In this document: positions 1 to 10,401 of the stretch, piece after piece
Position numbering within the stretch: position 1 is the stretch's first letter
How the letters are laid out: every line of letters starts with the position of its first letter
Assembly: GCA_030052745.1 (NCBI GenBank)
Contig: JANBVO010000031.1
Coordinates: 62,001 to 126,000, forward strand
DNA: 64,000 bases
DNA from: Pleurostoma richardsiae
Lineage: Eukaryota > Ascomycota > Sordariomycetes > Calosphaeriales > Pleurostomataceae
Direction: 5' to 3'
Translations under genes and position numbers: made by a program
Notes under the pieces: model-generated
Database searches by the model: none
The model's input: only the letters and a program-made list of their open reading frames with translations
What the model was told of the DNA's origin: nothing

Positions 1-1
1 T

Positions 2-2114
2 CATCATGTCACTGGTGTCGATGCCTCGTCCTCCGCTAGTCTAGCCGCATACATAAATACCCTTACCTATAAAGACCACGGACCGTCTGCTACAACCAAG
101 ATTGTGGAAGGGCTGTACTGGTAAGCGTTGCCTAATATTCAGCTTTGGTGTCCGTACTGACACGGCTCTTGCCAGCTGCTACAATGCGTTCTCCCGACTA
201 GACATGCGCGTACATGTCACCATTCCAGGGACCGTTGAGAGCTACTGCGTCGATGAGCGAGGCGAGAAAAGAAAGGCCACCGACGATCTCTGGCTGGAAA
301 CCTACCTCTGCAGTGTCCTGCGCGCATACTCGTATGCCGATGATGGCAGTGGTGACACAATCAGGAAGATTATGGGCGTGCGCCGCTTCAACCCTGTGAC
401 GAACACTGAGACTGAACATCGTTTTCTCAGCGCCGCGGAGCAGCTGTTCACTAGAGGTCAGTATGATTGTACATCATAAATGGAAGGCTAGACTAACAGT
501 TACCCGACTAGGATGGCAGCTGGGTTCCGACTCGGTCGTCCAGGTCCCCAACCTCGTGTCAAATCACCTTACTACCGGTCTTCTCAAGTACTTTGAGACT
601 ACAGGCAGGTTCGTCTCTGGCATCAACCTGTTCGAGAAGTTACGATCGCAGAATGTCGAGGTTGCTTCGCTGTTATCGAAGGTACTCTTCATGGGAAATG
701 AGGAAGTTGACGGGGTTCGAACGCTCTATCAAGCCCTGAAGGAGACACCGATGGACTACGTTATGCTCGACACACAGGCCGAGTTCCTCCTCAAGAAGTC
801 TCAGCGTGCAGTCACTCCCGAGCAGAAAGAGGAACGGCTACGCATGGCCCTGGGATGTGCTGACAGAAGCACAATTGCTGCGCCTAGTGAGTTTGGTACG
901 TGGGCACGGCTGGCGGAGGTCTATGTCGCGATGGAGGACTGGGAGAACGCCCTCACCATTCTCAACTCCTGTCCCATGTTCACGTACCAGGACAAGGATG
1001 CACCTATCATGCCGGAGCCGAAGGATGTCCTCCTGCCGATCTTGCCCGAGACGCGGTTAGACGAGATCGACAGCGAGCCAGAGTCGCGCTACTCCGAGCA
1101 GGTTGAGCCAAGTCTCCTCAACCTCCGTGCAGCCTCATATCGAGGTACCTTTAAGAAGGCGTACAGCATACTGACGGAGATGACTGCCAAGATTGGCTGG
1201 GACCAGCTGCTCAAGATCCGCAGCAACGTCTTCGTTATGGAGGACGAGTACCGGAGCGAGAAGCATGAGACCGGTCCGCCAACAACCCCTGCGAAGCGGA
1301 ACGCTAGCATCGACGCACTCCGCGGGACGCCAGAACCTAAGGCAGCAAACGGCGAGCATAGCGATGACGAGGATTCGTCCGAAACAGAGTCCAAAAATGC
1401 CGACGCGGAGTCGACTGCTCCAACCTTGACGAACGGCCAGACCGAGAGCAATGGGGTCGAAAAACCCGGGGTCGAAAAGCCATCTGACATAGCCGATCCT
1501 GCTGATGTCAAGACGGAGAATGTAAGTAACATGTGCCTTGCCGACATCTACCGTGGCTAATATGATCGCAGGGAGTCACGCCGGAGGAGAGCCTTTCCCG
1601 CCTCAACAACAAGCGGCTGTGCGAGCGATGGCTGGACAGCCTCTTCATGGTTCTCTACGAAGATCTGCGCGTCTACACCATCTGGCGTACGCAGATGGCG
1701 CAGTATCGGGCCCAGTCCATGCAGTACAAGAAGTCCGCCGAGGAGTGGGAGATTCTGGGCTCGCTCGCCGAGCGCCTGCAGCATACCGATGAGGCCGTCG
1801 AGGCGTACCGGGCGTGCCTGGCGCAGCGCTTCAGCCCCAAGGCGTTGGCCGGGATCCTACGTGTGTTTGTAAAGCAGAAGAACACGACGGAGACGGTGGC
1901 GGCGCTGATCCGCCTCGTGACTTGGCAGTACCGGTGGTACAGCGAGTTCAGCCCGGAGCTCCTGCACACGATCCGCTCGCTTATCGAGGACGAGGGCGCG
2001 GTTAAGGTCCGGAGCATCATCCAGGCCTCGAACCTGCCTCAGAGTGTTCTCGACCTGACTCACCACTATGCTGCGCTCTGCGCGACGTTCCGGAGCAGTG
2101 GAACCGATGGCTAG
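2..2114 (+). CDS. ChAPs-family exomer cargo adaptor (Bch1/Bud7-like), 5' truncated
   Basis: Chs5-Arf1-binding proteins form the exomer coat that carries selected cargo, such as chitin synthase, from the trans-Golgi to the plasma membrane. The window opens inside the gene, so the start codon and N-terminus are missing. I read exons 2-120, 176-456, 512-1521 and 1572-2114, with introns 121-175, 457-511 and 1522-1571; all have GT-AG ends, and CTAAC/CTGAC/CTAAT branch sites are visible. Recognition rests on the conserved early segment (KIVEGLYCCYNAFSRLDMRV, then VTIPGTVESYCVDE) and on the tandem helical (TPR-like) repeats that follow, for example LAEVYVAMEDWENALTILN. An acidic, Ser/Glu-rich low-complexity insertion lies at about 1320-1510, and helices resume to the end. 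Family assignment is from recognition; which paralogue it is cannot be decided here. Confidence 0.85.
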
Positions 2115-3109
2115 GGTCTTTGAGAATGGTGATGTAGGAAAAGGGGCGATGCATGGCAGAGATGCGAAGAATGAGATGTGGTTGTTTAGCTAATATCCCC
2201 TTCTACCCAAGATTATGTTGTCGATTGAACAGTGTATGGATGCTCCCTTTTATCATAGACAGCACTGGACGACATGCCTCACAGCTGTCTGCGCGCACAT
2301 TTGGGGGGATAATCGTGATTTATATGGCGCGGCACTGCAGGACGACGTCGTCGGAAATGTCTTCATGTTTGAGCTGCCTCGTTGTTATCCCATGTTTATC
2401 CTCCAATACCCTGTTGCTTATTACAAGCCCGGCCTTCACACCCAGCAGGACGGACCAGCAAGATATGATCATCCGCCTGTTGCCGAGAACCAGACCAACC
2501 CAGACCCGAGGTCCCTGACTCTCTGCATGGGGGGAATAAATGGGGGTCATCCGTGCCCGACAGATCTATGGCAAGTGGAAGCGAGCAACACCACGCGGCG
2601 CCAGGACACATTCGCGTTAGTCATGGCACCGGTCGCCCAGCCCAGCCCGGCCGGCTCGATAATACCGCACGGGAATTTACCCGGACATGCAGCCTGGCCC
2701 AGTGCCCGGGCGGCTTTGACGCCATTGACCCACGTCAGTGGCCGAGAGTAGCCCCGCGCAATTGGATCGCAGTCGCAAGGTCCTCCGGATGGCGCGCCCC
2801 ACGTCATTATTGCTGCGTCGGGAGTTGCGAGAGTGGAGGGAAGAGGCGGCTCGCGTGCCAGAAAGGGGGAAAGGCTGCTGGCGGGACGGGGAGGAAGGAA
2901 GTGGAAACTCTCGACATTATTACCTTTGACTTATTTTTTATCTGCTACCCCTCATACCCTAGAGCTCTCCTCTTCCTTTGTTGACTTGTGACCTGACCGT
3001 GCCTCTTCTCTTCCTTCGACCGCAAACTCAGACAGAGTATACAGCGAGATTTACAGAGAAAACCGATCCCTTGAGACTCGAGATCTAGGACTGAATGCTC
3101 AGAAGAACC
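2115..3109. other. Intergenic: ChAPs 3' region and aldo/keto reductase promoter
   Basis: No convincing gene. Open frames here are short, overlap on both strands and resemble no family. The last 150 bases before the aldo/keto reductase are pyrimidine-rich, and a stress-element-like CCCCT lies near 2947, which would suit a stress-induced promoter. That role is inference only. Confidence 0.5.
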
Positions 3110-4179
3110 ATGGCGACTCTCCAGAACACCAGGTACGTGGGCCTCGCGGCAGCCTTGCCGGCCCGCCGAGCTCCCATTTCCCACGCGCCGCACTCCATCT
3201 GGGCCGTCGCTGACCCCCGCGCACAGCAAAAAGTACACCCTCAACACGGGCGCCCAGATCCCCGCCATAGGCCTGGGCACATGGCAGTCCAAGCCGCTGG
3301 AGGTGCAGCACGCCGTCGAGGCCGCGCTGGCCAGCGGCTACCGCCACATCGACACGGCCTTTGCGTACGGCAATGAGAAGGAGGTCGGCGACGGCATCAA
3401 GGCGTCGGGCGTGCCCCGCGACCAGATCTGGCTGACCACCAAGCTGGACAATCCCTGGCACAAGCGCGTCGCCGAGGGCATCGCAAAGTCCCTCGAGAAC
3501 CTGCAGACCGACTACGTCGACCTGTACCTCATGCACTGGCCCTCCAGCACCGACCCGACGGACCTCAAGAAGCACTACCCTGACTGGGACTTCGTCGACA
3601 CGTGGAGGGAGATGCAGAAGCTGCTCGACACCGGTAAGGTGCGCAACATCGGCGTCAGCAACTTCGGCATCAAGAACATGGAGAAGCTGCTCAACGCAGA
3701 GAGCACCAAGGCAAGTAAACCGATATGCCCAGCGCGGGCGACAGGCGGGCCTCCTCGAGGTTTGCTATTGAGTGCTAACCAGAAAGCAGATCGTTCCCGC
3801 TGTCAACCAGATCGAGCTGCACCCCTGCAATCCCTCGCCCAAGCTCATCGAGTACCTCAAGAGCAAGGGCATCCACGCCTCCGCCTATTCGCCCCTGGGC
3901 AGCACCAACTCCCCGCTGCACGACCACGAGACCGTCAACGCCATCGCCTCGGCCAAGGGCAAGACCCCCCAGCAGGTGCTAATCATGTGGGGACTGCAGA
4001 AGGGCTTCAGCGTGCTGCCCAAGAGCGTCACCAAGGAGCGCATCGCGGCCAACTACGCGCTCGACGGCTGGAACCTGACGGACGAGGAGGTGGCCAAGCT
4101 GGACGGCATCAAGGAGCGGTTCAAGGTCTGCGGCGACGACTGGCTGCCTGTCAAGGTCTTCTTTGGTGACGATGAGTGA
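3110..4179 (+). CDS. Aldo/keto reductase, glycerol dehydrogenase (Gcy1/Gld)-like
   Basis: Cytosolic NADPH-dependent aldo/keto reductase of about 298 aa, closest in feel to fungal glycerol dehydrogenases that interconvert glycerol and dihydroxyacetone or glyceraldehyde. Exons are 3110-3132, 3227-3710 and 3790-4179. The AKR catalytic tetrad is visible: Asp and Tyr in DTAFAYGNEKEVG, Lys in LTTKL and His in LYLMHWPSS. The NADPH-side motifs GVSNFG, NQIELHP and SVLPKSVTKERI follow in the right order. An in-frame ATG at 3095 adds five residues; the one at 3110 (ccATGG) has the better context. Intron 1 (3133-3226) is standard. Intron 2 (3711-3789) only works as a GC-AG intron (AAG|GCAAGT), which restores STK|IVPAVNQ in phase. 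Exact substrate is inferred. Confidence 0.92.
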
Positions 4180-4383
4180 TTGACTGGGTTCCATGTCTTG
4201 TAGCGGCGCTTGGGAAAGGCTGAAATGTTAGACTCAATGGGCGCAAGGTAGACTGGCAGATAAAAAAAGGTGTCTTACCCAGCTATATGACTGGGCTCTC
4301 AAGCTCTCAACTATTCAGGGGTATATCCGTCTCACGCGTAATGCAGCGATATCTCAAGCACGCTCCGTTCCATAATTCGCACC

Positions 4384-5034
4384 TCACAGCTTCGCCTTCC
4401 CCTCCGCCTGTCCGATACGCTCCTCCTCCAGCACCTCCGCCACGCCCTTCCTGATCCTCTCAGCCAGCACCTCCGCGTCCTCATCGTCCAGATCCTCCCG
4501 CGTGCCCCTGCCGAACATGGTGAACTTCTCGCTCCACCGGCCCTGCGCGCGAATCTCCGGTCGCGGGATGACGTGGAAGTGCATGTGCGGCACCACCTGC
4601 GCCGCCGCGGCCCCGTTGTTCTGCACGACGTTCCAGTCCTCGACGCCCGTCGCGCGGCTCAGCGCCGCGGAGAGCACGCGCAGGAAGCGGCCCAACTCGG
4701 CGGCCTCGGCGGGCGCGGCGTCAGTCAGCTTGGGGGCGTGGCGCCGCGGGCAGAGGAGGAGGTGGCCGCGCGAGAGCGGCTGGATGTCGAGGAAGGCGAC
4801 GAGGAGCGGCGTGGAGAGGAGGACGTAGGTCGCCGGGCTGGGCGACGTGAGCGCCGGCGAGAGGGATGGGGCGGAGGGGTGCGGTGGGCGCGTCGGGTCG
4901 AAGGGCGGGTACACCGCGGCGATGTGGCAGAACGGGCAGGCCAGAGACAAGTCGTGGTCCGGTCGGCTTGCTGCTCGCTCCGACGATGACGCCGCTGGTG
5001 GAGGGAGCGACGACTGGTAGGATGAGGGCGCCAT
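4384..5034 (-). CDS. HIT-domain nucleotide hydrolase
   Basis: Single-exon protein of 216 aa of the histidine-triad superfamily, which hydrolyses or transfers nucleotidyl groups. The triad HMHFHVIPR is near the end of the domain, with the preceding NNGAAAAQVVPHMH loop, and the N-terminal half carries LLVAFLDIQPLSRGHLLLCPRRH, the usual HIT beta-sheet. A CPFC pair before the domain (LACPFCHIAA) may bind zinc, as seen in several fungal HIT proteins. The first in-frame ATG is at 5034 in good context (acgATGGCG); the frame stays open upstream only through non-ATG codons. It is divergent from the Rpb12 gene across about 475 bases. Substrate cannot be told from sequence. Confidence 0.88.
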   Translation of the reverse strand: MAPSSYQSSLPPPAASSSERAASRPDHDLSLACPFCHIAAVYPPFDPTRPPHPSAPSLSPALTSPSPATYVLLSTPLLVAFLDIQPLSRGHLLLCPRRHAPKLTDAAPAEAAELGRFLRVLSAALSRATGVEDWNVVQNNGAAAAQVVPHMHFHVIPRPEIRAQGRWSEKFTMFGRGTREDLDDEDAEVLAERIRKGVAEVLEEERIGQAEGKAKL

Positions 5035-5510
5035 CGTCGAGGAGTTTTCTCTGCACAGCCAGGCGGAAATTGATGTCAATTGGCCTCGGAAGACGTCTCG
5101 ATCATGATAGTGATCGGTTTCGGGGAAATAAGCGCTAGGTGAGAACTGCAACGAAGGGGAACCCTTGATGTCTGTCTCGGATTAGCCTATCGCGGCCCCA
5201 GTGTCGATGCGGAGGATTAGATCACTGCAGCTCAGGCACGGTACCTCGGTATCTTATCTCAAAAGCAGCAACAGCGCGACAGTCACGTGATACGGCTGTG
5301 ATTCTGCCGGATTTATCAGACCGCCAATTTTCTTCTGCGCCCCGCCGCCTTCAAAGACGCTCCAGAATCCGTCACATCAGTTTTGTCGCCGCCGACTACG
5401 ATTTCCAGACTCACTCGCCATCAGAACTCCTGCTGCTCTCCAACCAAAGCTTCAGGTGTCCCGTCTCGTCTCGAATCACAATACACGAGTGCTTTCAGAC
5501 AATCGCAAGC
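5035..5510. promoter_or_regulatory. Divergent promoter between HIT gene and Rpb12
   Basis: A 476-base spacer separates two start codons facing apart. The only clear site is a perfect palindrome TCACGTGA at 5283-5290, the classic bHLH (Cbf1/SREBP-like) E-box. Its use by either gene is inference. Confidence 0.55.
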
Positions 5511-5809
5511 ATGTCTCGCGAGGCTTATCAGGTGCCCACCGGGCAGACCAACAACTTTGGCGGCGTCCAGAAGTTCACCGACGACTTCTCACGGGGCGAG
5601 GGGCCCGCGATGTCCTATCTCTGCGGCGACTGCGGCGAGAAACAGTCACTGAAGAAATCTGAGCCTATTCGGTGCAAGGAATGTGGCTGCCGTGTGCTGT
5701 ACAAGGAGCGGACCAAGAGGTGAGTTCTGCAGCAGCTGGCGCTCCGAAAAGAGGCGTGTGTTCTCTGTGCTGACTCTACGACAGAATGGTCCAGTTCGAG
5801 GCGCGATGA
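5511..5809 (+). CDS. rpb12: RNA polymerase I/II/III common subunit RPABC4 (Rpb12)
   Basis: Small zinc-ribbon subunit shared by all three nuclear RNA polymerases, 77 aa. Exon 1 is 5511-5719 and exon 2 is 5785-5809, split by an intron at 5720-5784 (GTGAGT..ACAG, branch CTGAC). The zinc ribbon is complete, with YLCGDCGE followed by IRCKECGCRVLYK. Exon 2 supplies the diagnostic C-terminus RMVQFEAR, which ends the protein throughout eukaryotes and fixes the splice. The N-terminal 40 residues are fungal-variable. The gene faces the Gpn1 gene, whose product assembles RNA polymerase II, with about 300 bases between the two stop codons. Confidence 0.97.
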
Positions 5810-6112
5810 CGCATTTGAGGCTTTGAAAGCTGCTAAGCATAGCACCGCCGTATACGGCAGATGATGATGGGAGGGTGGACTACTTTCTTGAGATTGATAT
5901 AAGTACGGATGGGAAGGATCAGGAATATGGTGTCTGGCGTTCACAGGGGAAACGAGCATGCCTTCATGAACTAGATATATGGCATTATAATGGTATCAGA
6001 GGCCAAGACGCCGAGACTCCTACCAACATCCCCCAACCGTATCCATGCCTGTATGATGCGACCGTAAATCACGCCGTATTAAGCAATCTCCCTTTTGTAA
6101 GCCCTGTCCTTT

Positions 6113-7359
6113 TCAGCCCCTCTGCGAGTACAGATACTTCGCAAAGCTGGCATCCGCACCTAGGCCCTCATCCTCGCCATTTAGAGCAGCTTCGTACCGC
6201 GCTTGTAAGCCCTCCTTGTCGTTCTCGTCATAATCCTCATCATCGTCGTCCTCATCGCTGATGACGTCCATATCATCATCCTCGTCGTCTTCCTTGAGCC
6301 CCGTTGTCTTTTCCTTGCCAGCATCCCCGCTGAACGACATGCCCTTCATCATCTTGTCCAGCTCCTTCTCGCGCGCCTTCTTCTTGGCGTCGTCACGCTC
6401 CTGGCGCCGCTTCTCCAGCTCGGGCTGGTAGTCCCGCAGGAATTCCTCCTTCTTCTCTTGCACCGCCTCGAAGAACTCGTCGACGCCCTGGCCCGTCATA
6501 GAGCTAACACCCACGACGCTCAAATGCGCGTAGAACTCTTCCAGCATCAAGCTCATACTATTAAGCAGGCTGCCCATGTAGCCGCTACCGCCACCCATGC
6601 CATCGCCGCCCTCGGCGCCGCCAAACGCATTGTTCTGCTCGTCCGCGCGCAGCGCCGCCTGGAAGGCGTCATAGTCGGTCATCCACTCCTTGGCGAAGGT
6701 GGCGTCCTTGACGTCGGTCTTGTTGAAGACCAGGATCATGGGCAGCTTCGTCTTGTACAGGATACTGCAGGCGTAGAGCATGTTGGACATGAAGGTCGAG
6801 GTGGAGGCGGTGCGCGGCGTGTCGATTATGTAGGCGATGACGGTGGGGAAGGAGGAGGCCAGCGACTCAAGGAGAATGGTGCCGGAGGCAGACCATACGA
6901 AGACCTCAATCTGGCCGGGCGTGTCGACGATGATGTTCTTGATGGGCTTGCGCGCCGGATTCTCCGGGTCAGGGGAGGTGCGCTTCTCGAGGAGGTGCAG
7001 CACCTGGTCGACCTTGGTCGCAAACAGGTTCAGCGAGGTCAGGATGCCGCCGTTGGGCCCGAGGTTGTACTGCTTCATAACCTCCTTGTAGTTGACTGAC
7101 TCGCGGATGTCGATGTTGCTGTCAAATGGAACATTGAGGACGGCCGGATCGAGGTTGACCACGTATGGAGGGTCCTTCTTCTCGTGAAGGTACGCGTTGA
7201 TGCGCTGCATGAAGGTCGTCTTTCCCGAGCCTGTGATGGGTCAGCAACTGCGATGCGCCTCGCATCATAACTTGAGTATCACCCACCTGCCATGCCTACA
7301 CAGACAATAGCAACAGGCTTAGAAGCACTCTCTGTACTTGAACCCGATGTCGACGCCAT
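6113..7359 (-). CDS. npa3: GPN-loop GTPase 1 (Npa3/XAB1), RNA polymerase II assembly and import factor
   Basis: Cytosolic GTPase of 396 aa needed to assemble RNA polymerase II and bring it into the nucleus. Exon 1 is 7287-7359 and exon 2 is 6113-7230, with intron 7231-7286 falling inside the P-loop codon so that splicing yields [15 protein letters not shown]. Family signatures in order are NLDPAV, the Gly-Pro-Asn loop ([14 protein letters not shown]), [15 protein letters not shown] and NKTDV. The last 80 residues are a Lys/Glu-rich helix followed by a strongly acidic Asp/Glu tail, as in Npa3. It diverges from the splicing-factor gene across 342 bases. Confidence 0.96.
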
Positions 7360-7701
7360 TTTGACTGTGTGTGCAGTCCTCTCCTTGCCGCGAGTGCTGA
7401 GAGGCATTGCCCAAGAAAAAGTTCAGCGGGATGGCGGGGTGCTTTTACTGGTACGAAGATGCCTGACAAAGCGGCATTCCGCCCCGCAAAGCTTGGGCCA
7501 GCCTTTGCTCTTCCCCAACGTCACAGACAGCCCACCCTGACCCGGGCGGAAGTTTTAGCTTAACTAGCAGTTCCTTTGCCGCGACCTCACGTCACTTGTA
7601 CGAGCTTCGTCACGCCAACGCCGGACTGCACAATCAAACTGCCTCGAACAATCTCGGAGACTTGATAGAAGCACAATTATTTGTGCCTCAGGGCTGCTAC
7701 T
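7360..7701. promoter_or_regulatory. Divergent promoter between Gpn1 and Cwf19 genes
   Basis: A 342-base spacer between two opposed start codons. No TATA-like element stands out, as usual for fungal housekeeping promoters. Nothing else is supported here. Confidence 0.5.
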
Positions 7702-9852
7702 ATGGACGGTCTCGACGAATTCGAGAAGCAGCTTGCTGCCGAGAAGGCGCGGGAGGAGCGCGAGGCGCAAGATGAAGCAGAGAAGAGAAGCAGAAGGCAT
7801 AGGCATCGGCACCGGCACCACCGCGACAGGTCTTCTGAACGGCATGGTGGTGATAAAGGTGGCGACAGAGACCGAACATGGGACAGCGAAAGGGAGCGGC
7901 ACCACCGGTCGCGCGTCAATGAGTCCGACGAGGAGGGACATCGACACAAGAGATCACGACACTCTCGAGACGATGACGATGAGCGGAGACATACGCATCG
8001 GCGCAGGGATAAGGACGATGACAGAAAGAAGGAGCAAGAGGGAGACTCGGAAGAACCGTCGTATCTCAAGCCAACGGACCCGAAAGAGAAGTTGCCCTTG
8101 CCTGACGAAGAGGTGGCCGCCAACGAGGCTAAGCCGTTGGTCAGAGATTCGTGGATGACAGGATCAATTGAGCTTGACTATGTACATCGGGGAGGTGCAA
8201 GGCCTAAATCACCCCCTACGAAGCAGGAGGTCAAGAGGGTCATCCACAAGAACGAGCTGAACACCACCCTGCAAGACATCAACGATGGCAAGACTATTGA
8301 CGACCTCGATCTGCCCCAGCCAGAGGTGGAATATACTTTCGGCGACGCAGGGTCGCAGTGGAGGATGACAAAACTCAAAGGCGTCTATACCATAGCCGAG
8401 CAGACGGGTAGACCCATCGATGAGGTCGCCGAGGAGCGGTTCGGCAGCCTACGCGAGTTTGACGATGCCAGGGAAGAGAAGATCGAAATGGACAGGAGGA
8501 AAGCGTACGGAGAGGGTTATGTTGGCAAGGAGAAACCAACTGGTGAGCTGTATCGTGAGCGCTTGGCCAAGGCTCTCATGCGGCAACCAAAGACAGAGGC
8601 AGCTCCTGCGCCAGAAAACGACGTTGAGCAAGGGGTTGTGATTCCCGATGAAGCGCCGCCGGTCGATCAATCGACTCTGAATCGCCTCCGCGCTCAGATG
8701 ATGAAAGCCAAGTTACGCAAAGCGCCAGATGCTGAAAAGCTCGAGGCGGAATACAACGCTGCGCTTGCATCCTTCAACGCTGCCTCCAGCACGGACCAGA
8801 ATGTTGTCCTCGATGCCATGCACAACCGCATGCTAGCTGGACCTCGCGGCGAAGTCAAAGCTATCGAGACTAGGCGTGGTCGGGAGCGTGGCTTGGTTGA
8901 GGAGAAAGAAGACATGAGCCTCGATGATATGGTTCGAGAGGAGCGGCGCACTCGAGGCCAGCAGGGAGGGGAGGGCATGCGGTTGGCGGAGCGTATTGCC
9001 AAGGACGCCAAGTTCGACGACGATCTGGAGTACCTGGACGAGAATGCGGAGAAACTGGCTAAGCGAGTGCACAAGTCGGAGGTCAACCTGAAGAACGCCG
9101 CTATTTCCGAGTTCCAGAAGATGAACCGGATCCTGGACACCTGTCCGCTGTGCCATCATGAAGATCGGAACCCACCGCAGAGTCTCCCTATCGCGCCTAT
9201 CGTTTCACTCGGTACGCGTGTGTATCTCACCTTACCCACGGAGCCGGAGCTCACGGGCGCAGAAGGAGGCGCCGTTATTGTCCCTATCAGCCACCGGCTC
9301 AACCTTCTCGAGTGCGACGATGATGAGTGGGAGGAGATCCGCAACTTCATGAAGTCTCTGACGCGCCTGTATCACGATCAAGGACGGGAAGTGCTCTTCT
9401 ACGAGAACGCGGCTGCGCCGCAACGCCGACTTCATGCCGCAATGGTTGTCGTACCGATACCGTATGATCTTGGAGACACGGCGCCCGCCTTCTTCCGGGA
9501 AGCCATGCTATCGTCGGATGAAGAATGGTCGCAGCATAAGAAGATCATAGATACTGGAAAGCAAGCACGGGAAGGGCTAGGGAAGCTGTCGTTCCGGCGG
9601 AGCATAGCCAAGGAGATGCCTTACTTCCATGTGTGGTTCACCCTCGATGGAGGATTGGGACACGTCGTAGAGGACTCGGGGCGCTGGCCCAAGGGCGACC
9701 TTTTTGCGAGGGAGATACTTGGAGGTATGATGGACGTGGAGCCCAATGTTATCAAGCGGCAGGGGCGCTGGAGCCGGAGCGATCCGCGGTTAGAAGACTT
9801 TAGGAAGCGGTGGAGGAAGTTCGACTGGACCAGAGTCTTGACAGAGGGTTGA
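7702..9852 (+). CDS. cwf19: Splicing factor Cwf19/CwfJ family
   Basis: Single-exon protein of 716 aa. CwfJ proteins join the spliceosome late and help intron-lariat turnover. Residues 1-130 are an Arg/His/Asp-rich RS-like tail with a KDDDRKK-type basic-acidic mix. A long charged middle contains SWMTGSIELDY and repeated helical charged stretches. The C-terminal half holds CwfJ_C_1 (TCPLCHHEDRNPPQ, a zinc-binding-like pair, then HRLNLLECDDDEWEEIRNF and the HIT-like ENAAAPQRRLHAAMVVVPIP) and CwfJ_C_2, ending FRKRWRKFDWTRVL. The HIT-like histidine triad is degenerate, as is usual here. ATG at 7702 (MDGLDEFEKQL) is the first in-frame ATG. Confidence 0.94.
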   Translation: MDGLDEFEKQLAAEKAREEREAQDEAEKRSRRHRHRHRHHRDRSSERHGGDKGGDRDRTWDSERERHHRSRVNESDEEGHRHKRSRHSRDDDDERRHTHRRRDKDDDRKKEQEGDSEEPSYLKPTDPKEKLPLPDEEVAANEAKPLVRDSWMTGSIELDYVHRGGARPKSPPTKQEVKRVIHKNELNTTLQDINDGKTIDDLDLPQPEVEYTFGDAGSQWRMTKLKGVYTIAEQTGRPIDEVAEERFGSLREFDDAREEKIEMDRRKAYGEGYVGKEKPTGELYRERLAKALMRQPKTEAAPAPENDVEQGVVIPDEAPPVDQSTLNRLRAQMMKAKLRKAPDAEKLEAEYNAALASFNAASSTDQNVVLDAMHNRMLAGPRGEVKAIETRRGRERGLVEEKEDMSLDDMVREERRTRGQQGGEGMRLAERIAKDAKFDDDLEYLDENAEKLAKRVHKSEVNLKNAAISEFQKMNRILDTCPLCHHEDRNPPQSLPIAPIVSLGTRVYLTLPTEPELTGAEGGAVIVPISHRLNLLECDDDEWEEIRNFMKSLTRLYHDQGREVLFYENAAAPQRRLHAAMVVVPIPYDLGDTAPAFFREAMLSSDEEWSQHKKIIDTGKQAREGLGKLSFRRSIAKEMPYFHVWFTLDGGLGHVVEDSGRWPKGDLFAREILGGMMDVEPNVIKRQGRWSRSDPRLEDFRKRWRKFDWTRVLTEG

Positions 9853-10401
9853 TCTGGCTCTTAGGCCCGAGGGCGCCCCGGCTAGGGTGCCCTCCTATCT
9901 TCGGGGAACGCTCTAAAGCAAAAGTGATGAGGGTTCCGTGAATAGAAGCAGTCACTATTCGCTTCAGCAAGTAGCTCGGCATGCTCTGCATGGAACTTCG
10001 ACATGAAAATTTTCCCGAAGGAAACAATTACCTTCGACATTTATCTAGGTAGTTCTCCCTAAGTGTACAATGATATCCGGGCGCAAATGTGTCCTGATGC
10101 TCCAAGAATCACCATCTTCACTGCGCACGGACACCCACAAATCAGAACGCCGTTGGCGGTGGAATCAAGCCAAGGATCAGGCAGCATCTCCTTCTCCAGG
10201 ATATCACGAACAGGTTGACATTCTGGCACTGCAATTGCGAAAATATGAACACTTGTCTTCGACGTCGCAATGGTCCCATCACTTAGAAAGTCTGGATTTG
10301 GTCGTTATTCCTATGACAAGCAACATTTCTCCTCACGCTGCACAAGACAAGTTGACTGGAAGCATTAAGAACCACGAGACATGCTCCGGAGGCATCAACA
10401 T
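9853..10401. other. Intergenic, no gene seen
   Basis: About 550 bases between the Cwf19 stop and the next gene. A frame starting near 10070 is open but has no family features or coding-like composition. I see nothing else. Confidence 0.45.

Noticed and set aside
2215-2751. 178-codon open frame in the spacer before the aldo/keto reductase
   Set aside because: Overlaps other frames on both strands, has no domain or splice pattern, and its composition is not protein-like.
4573-4989. Plus-strand frame opposite the HIT gene
   Set aside because: Antisense of the HIT motif region; Gly/Arg-rich artefact.
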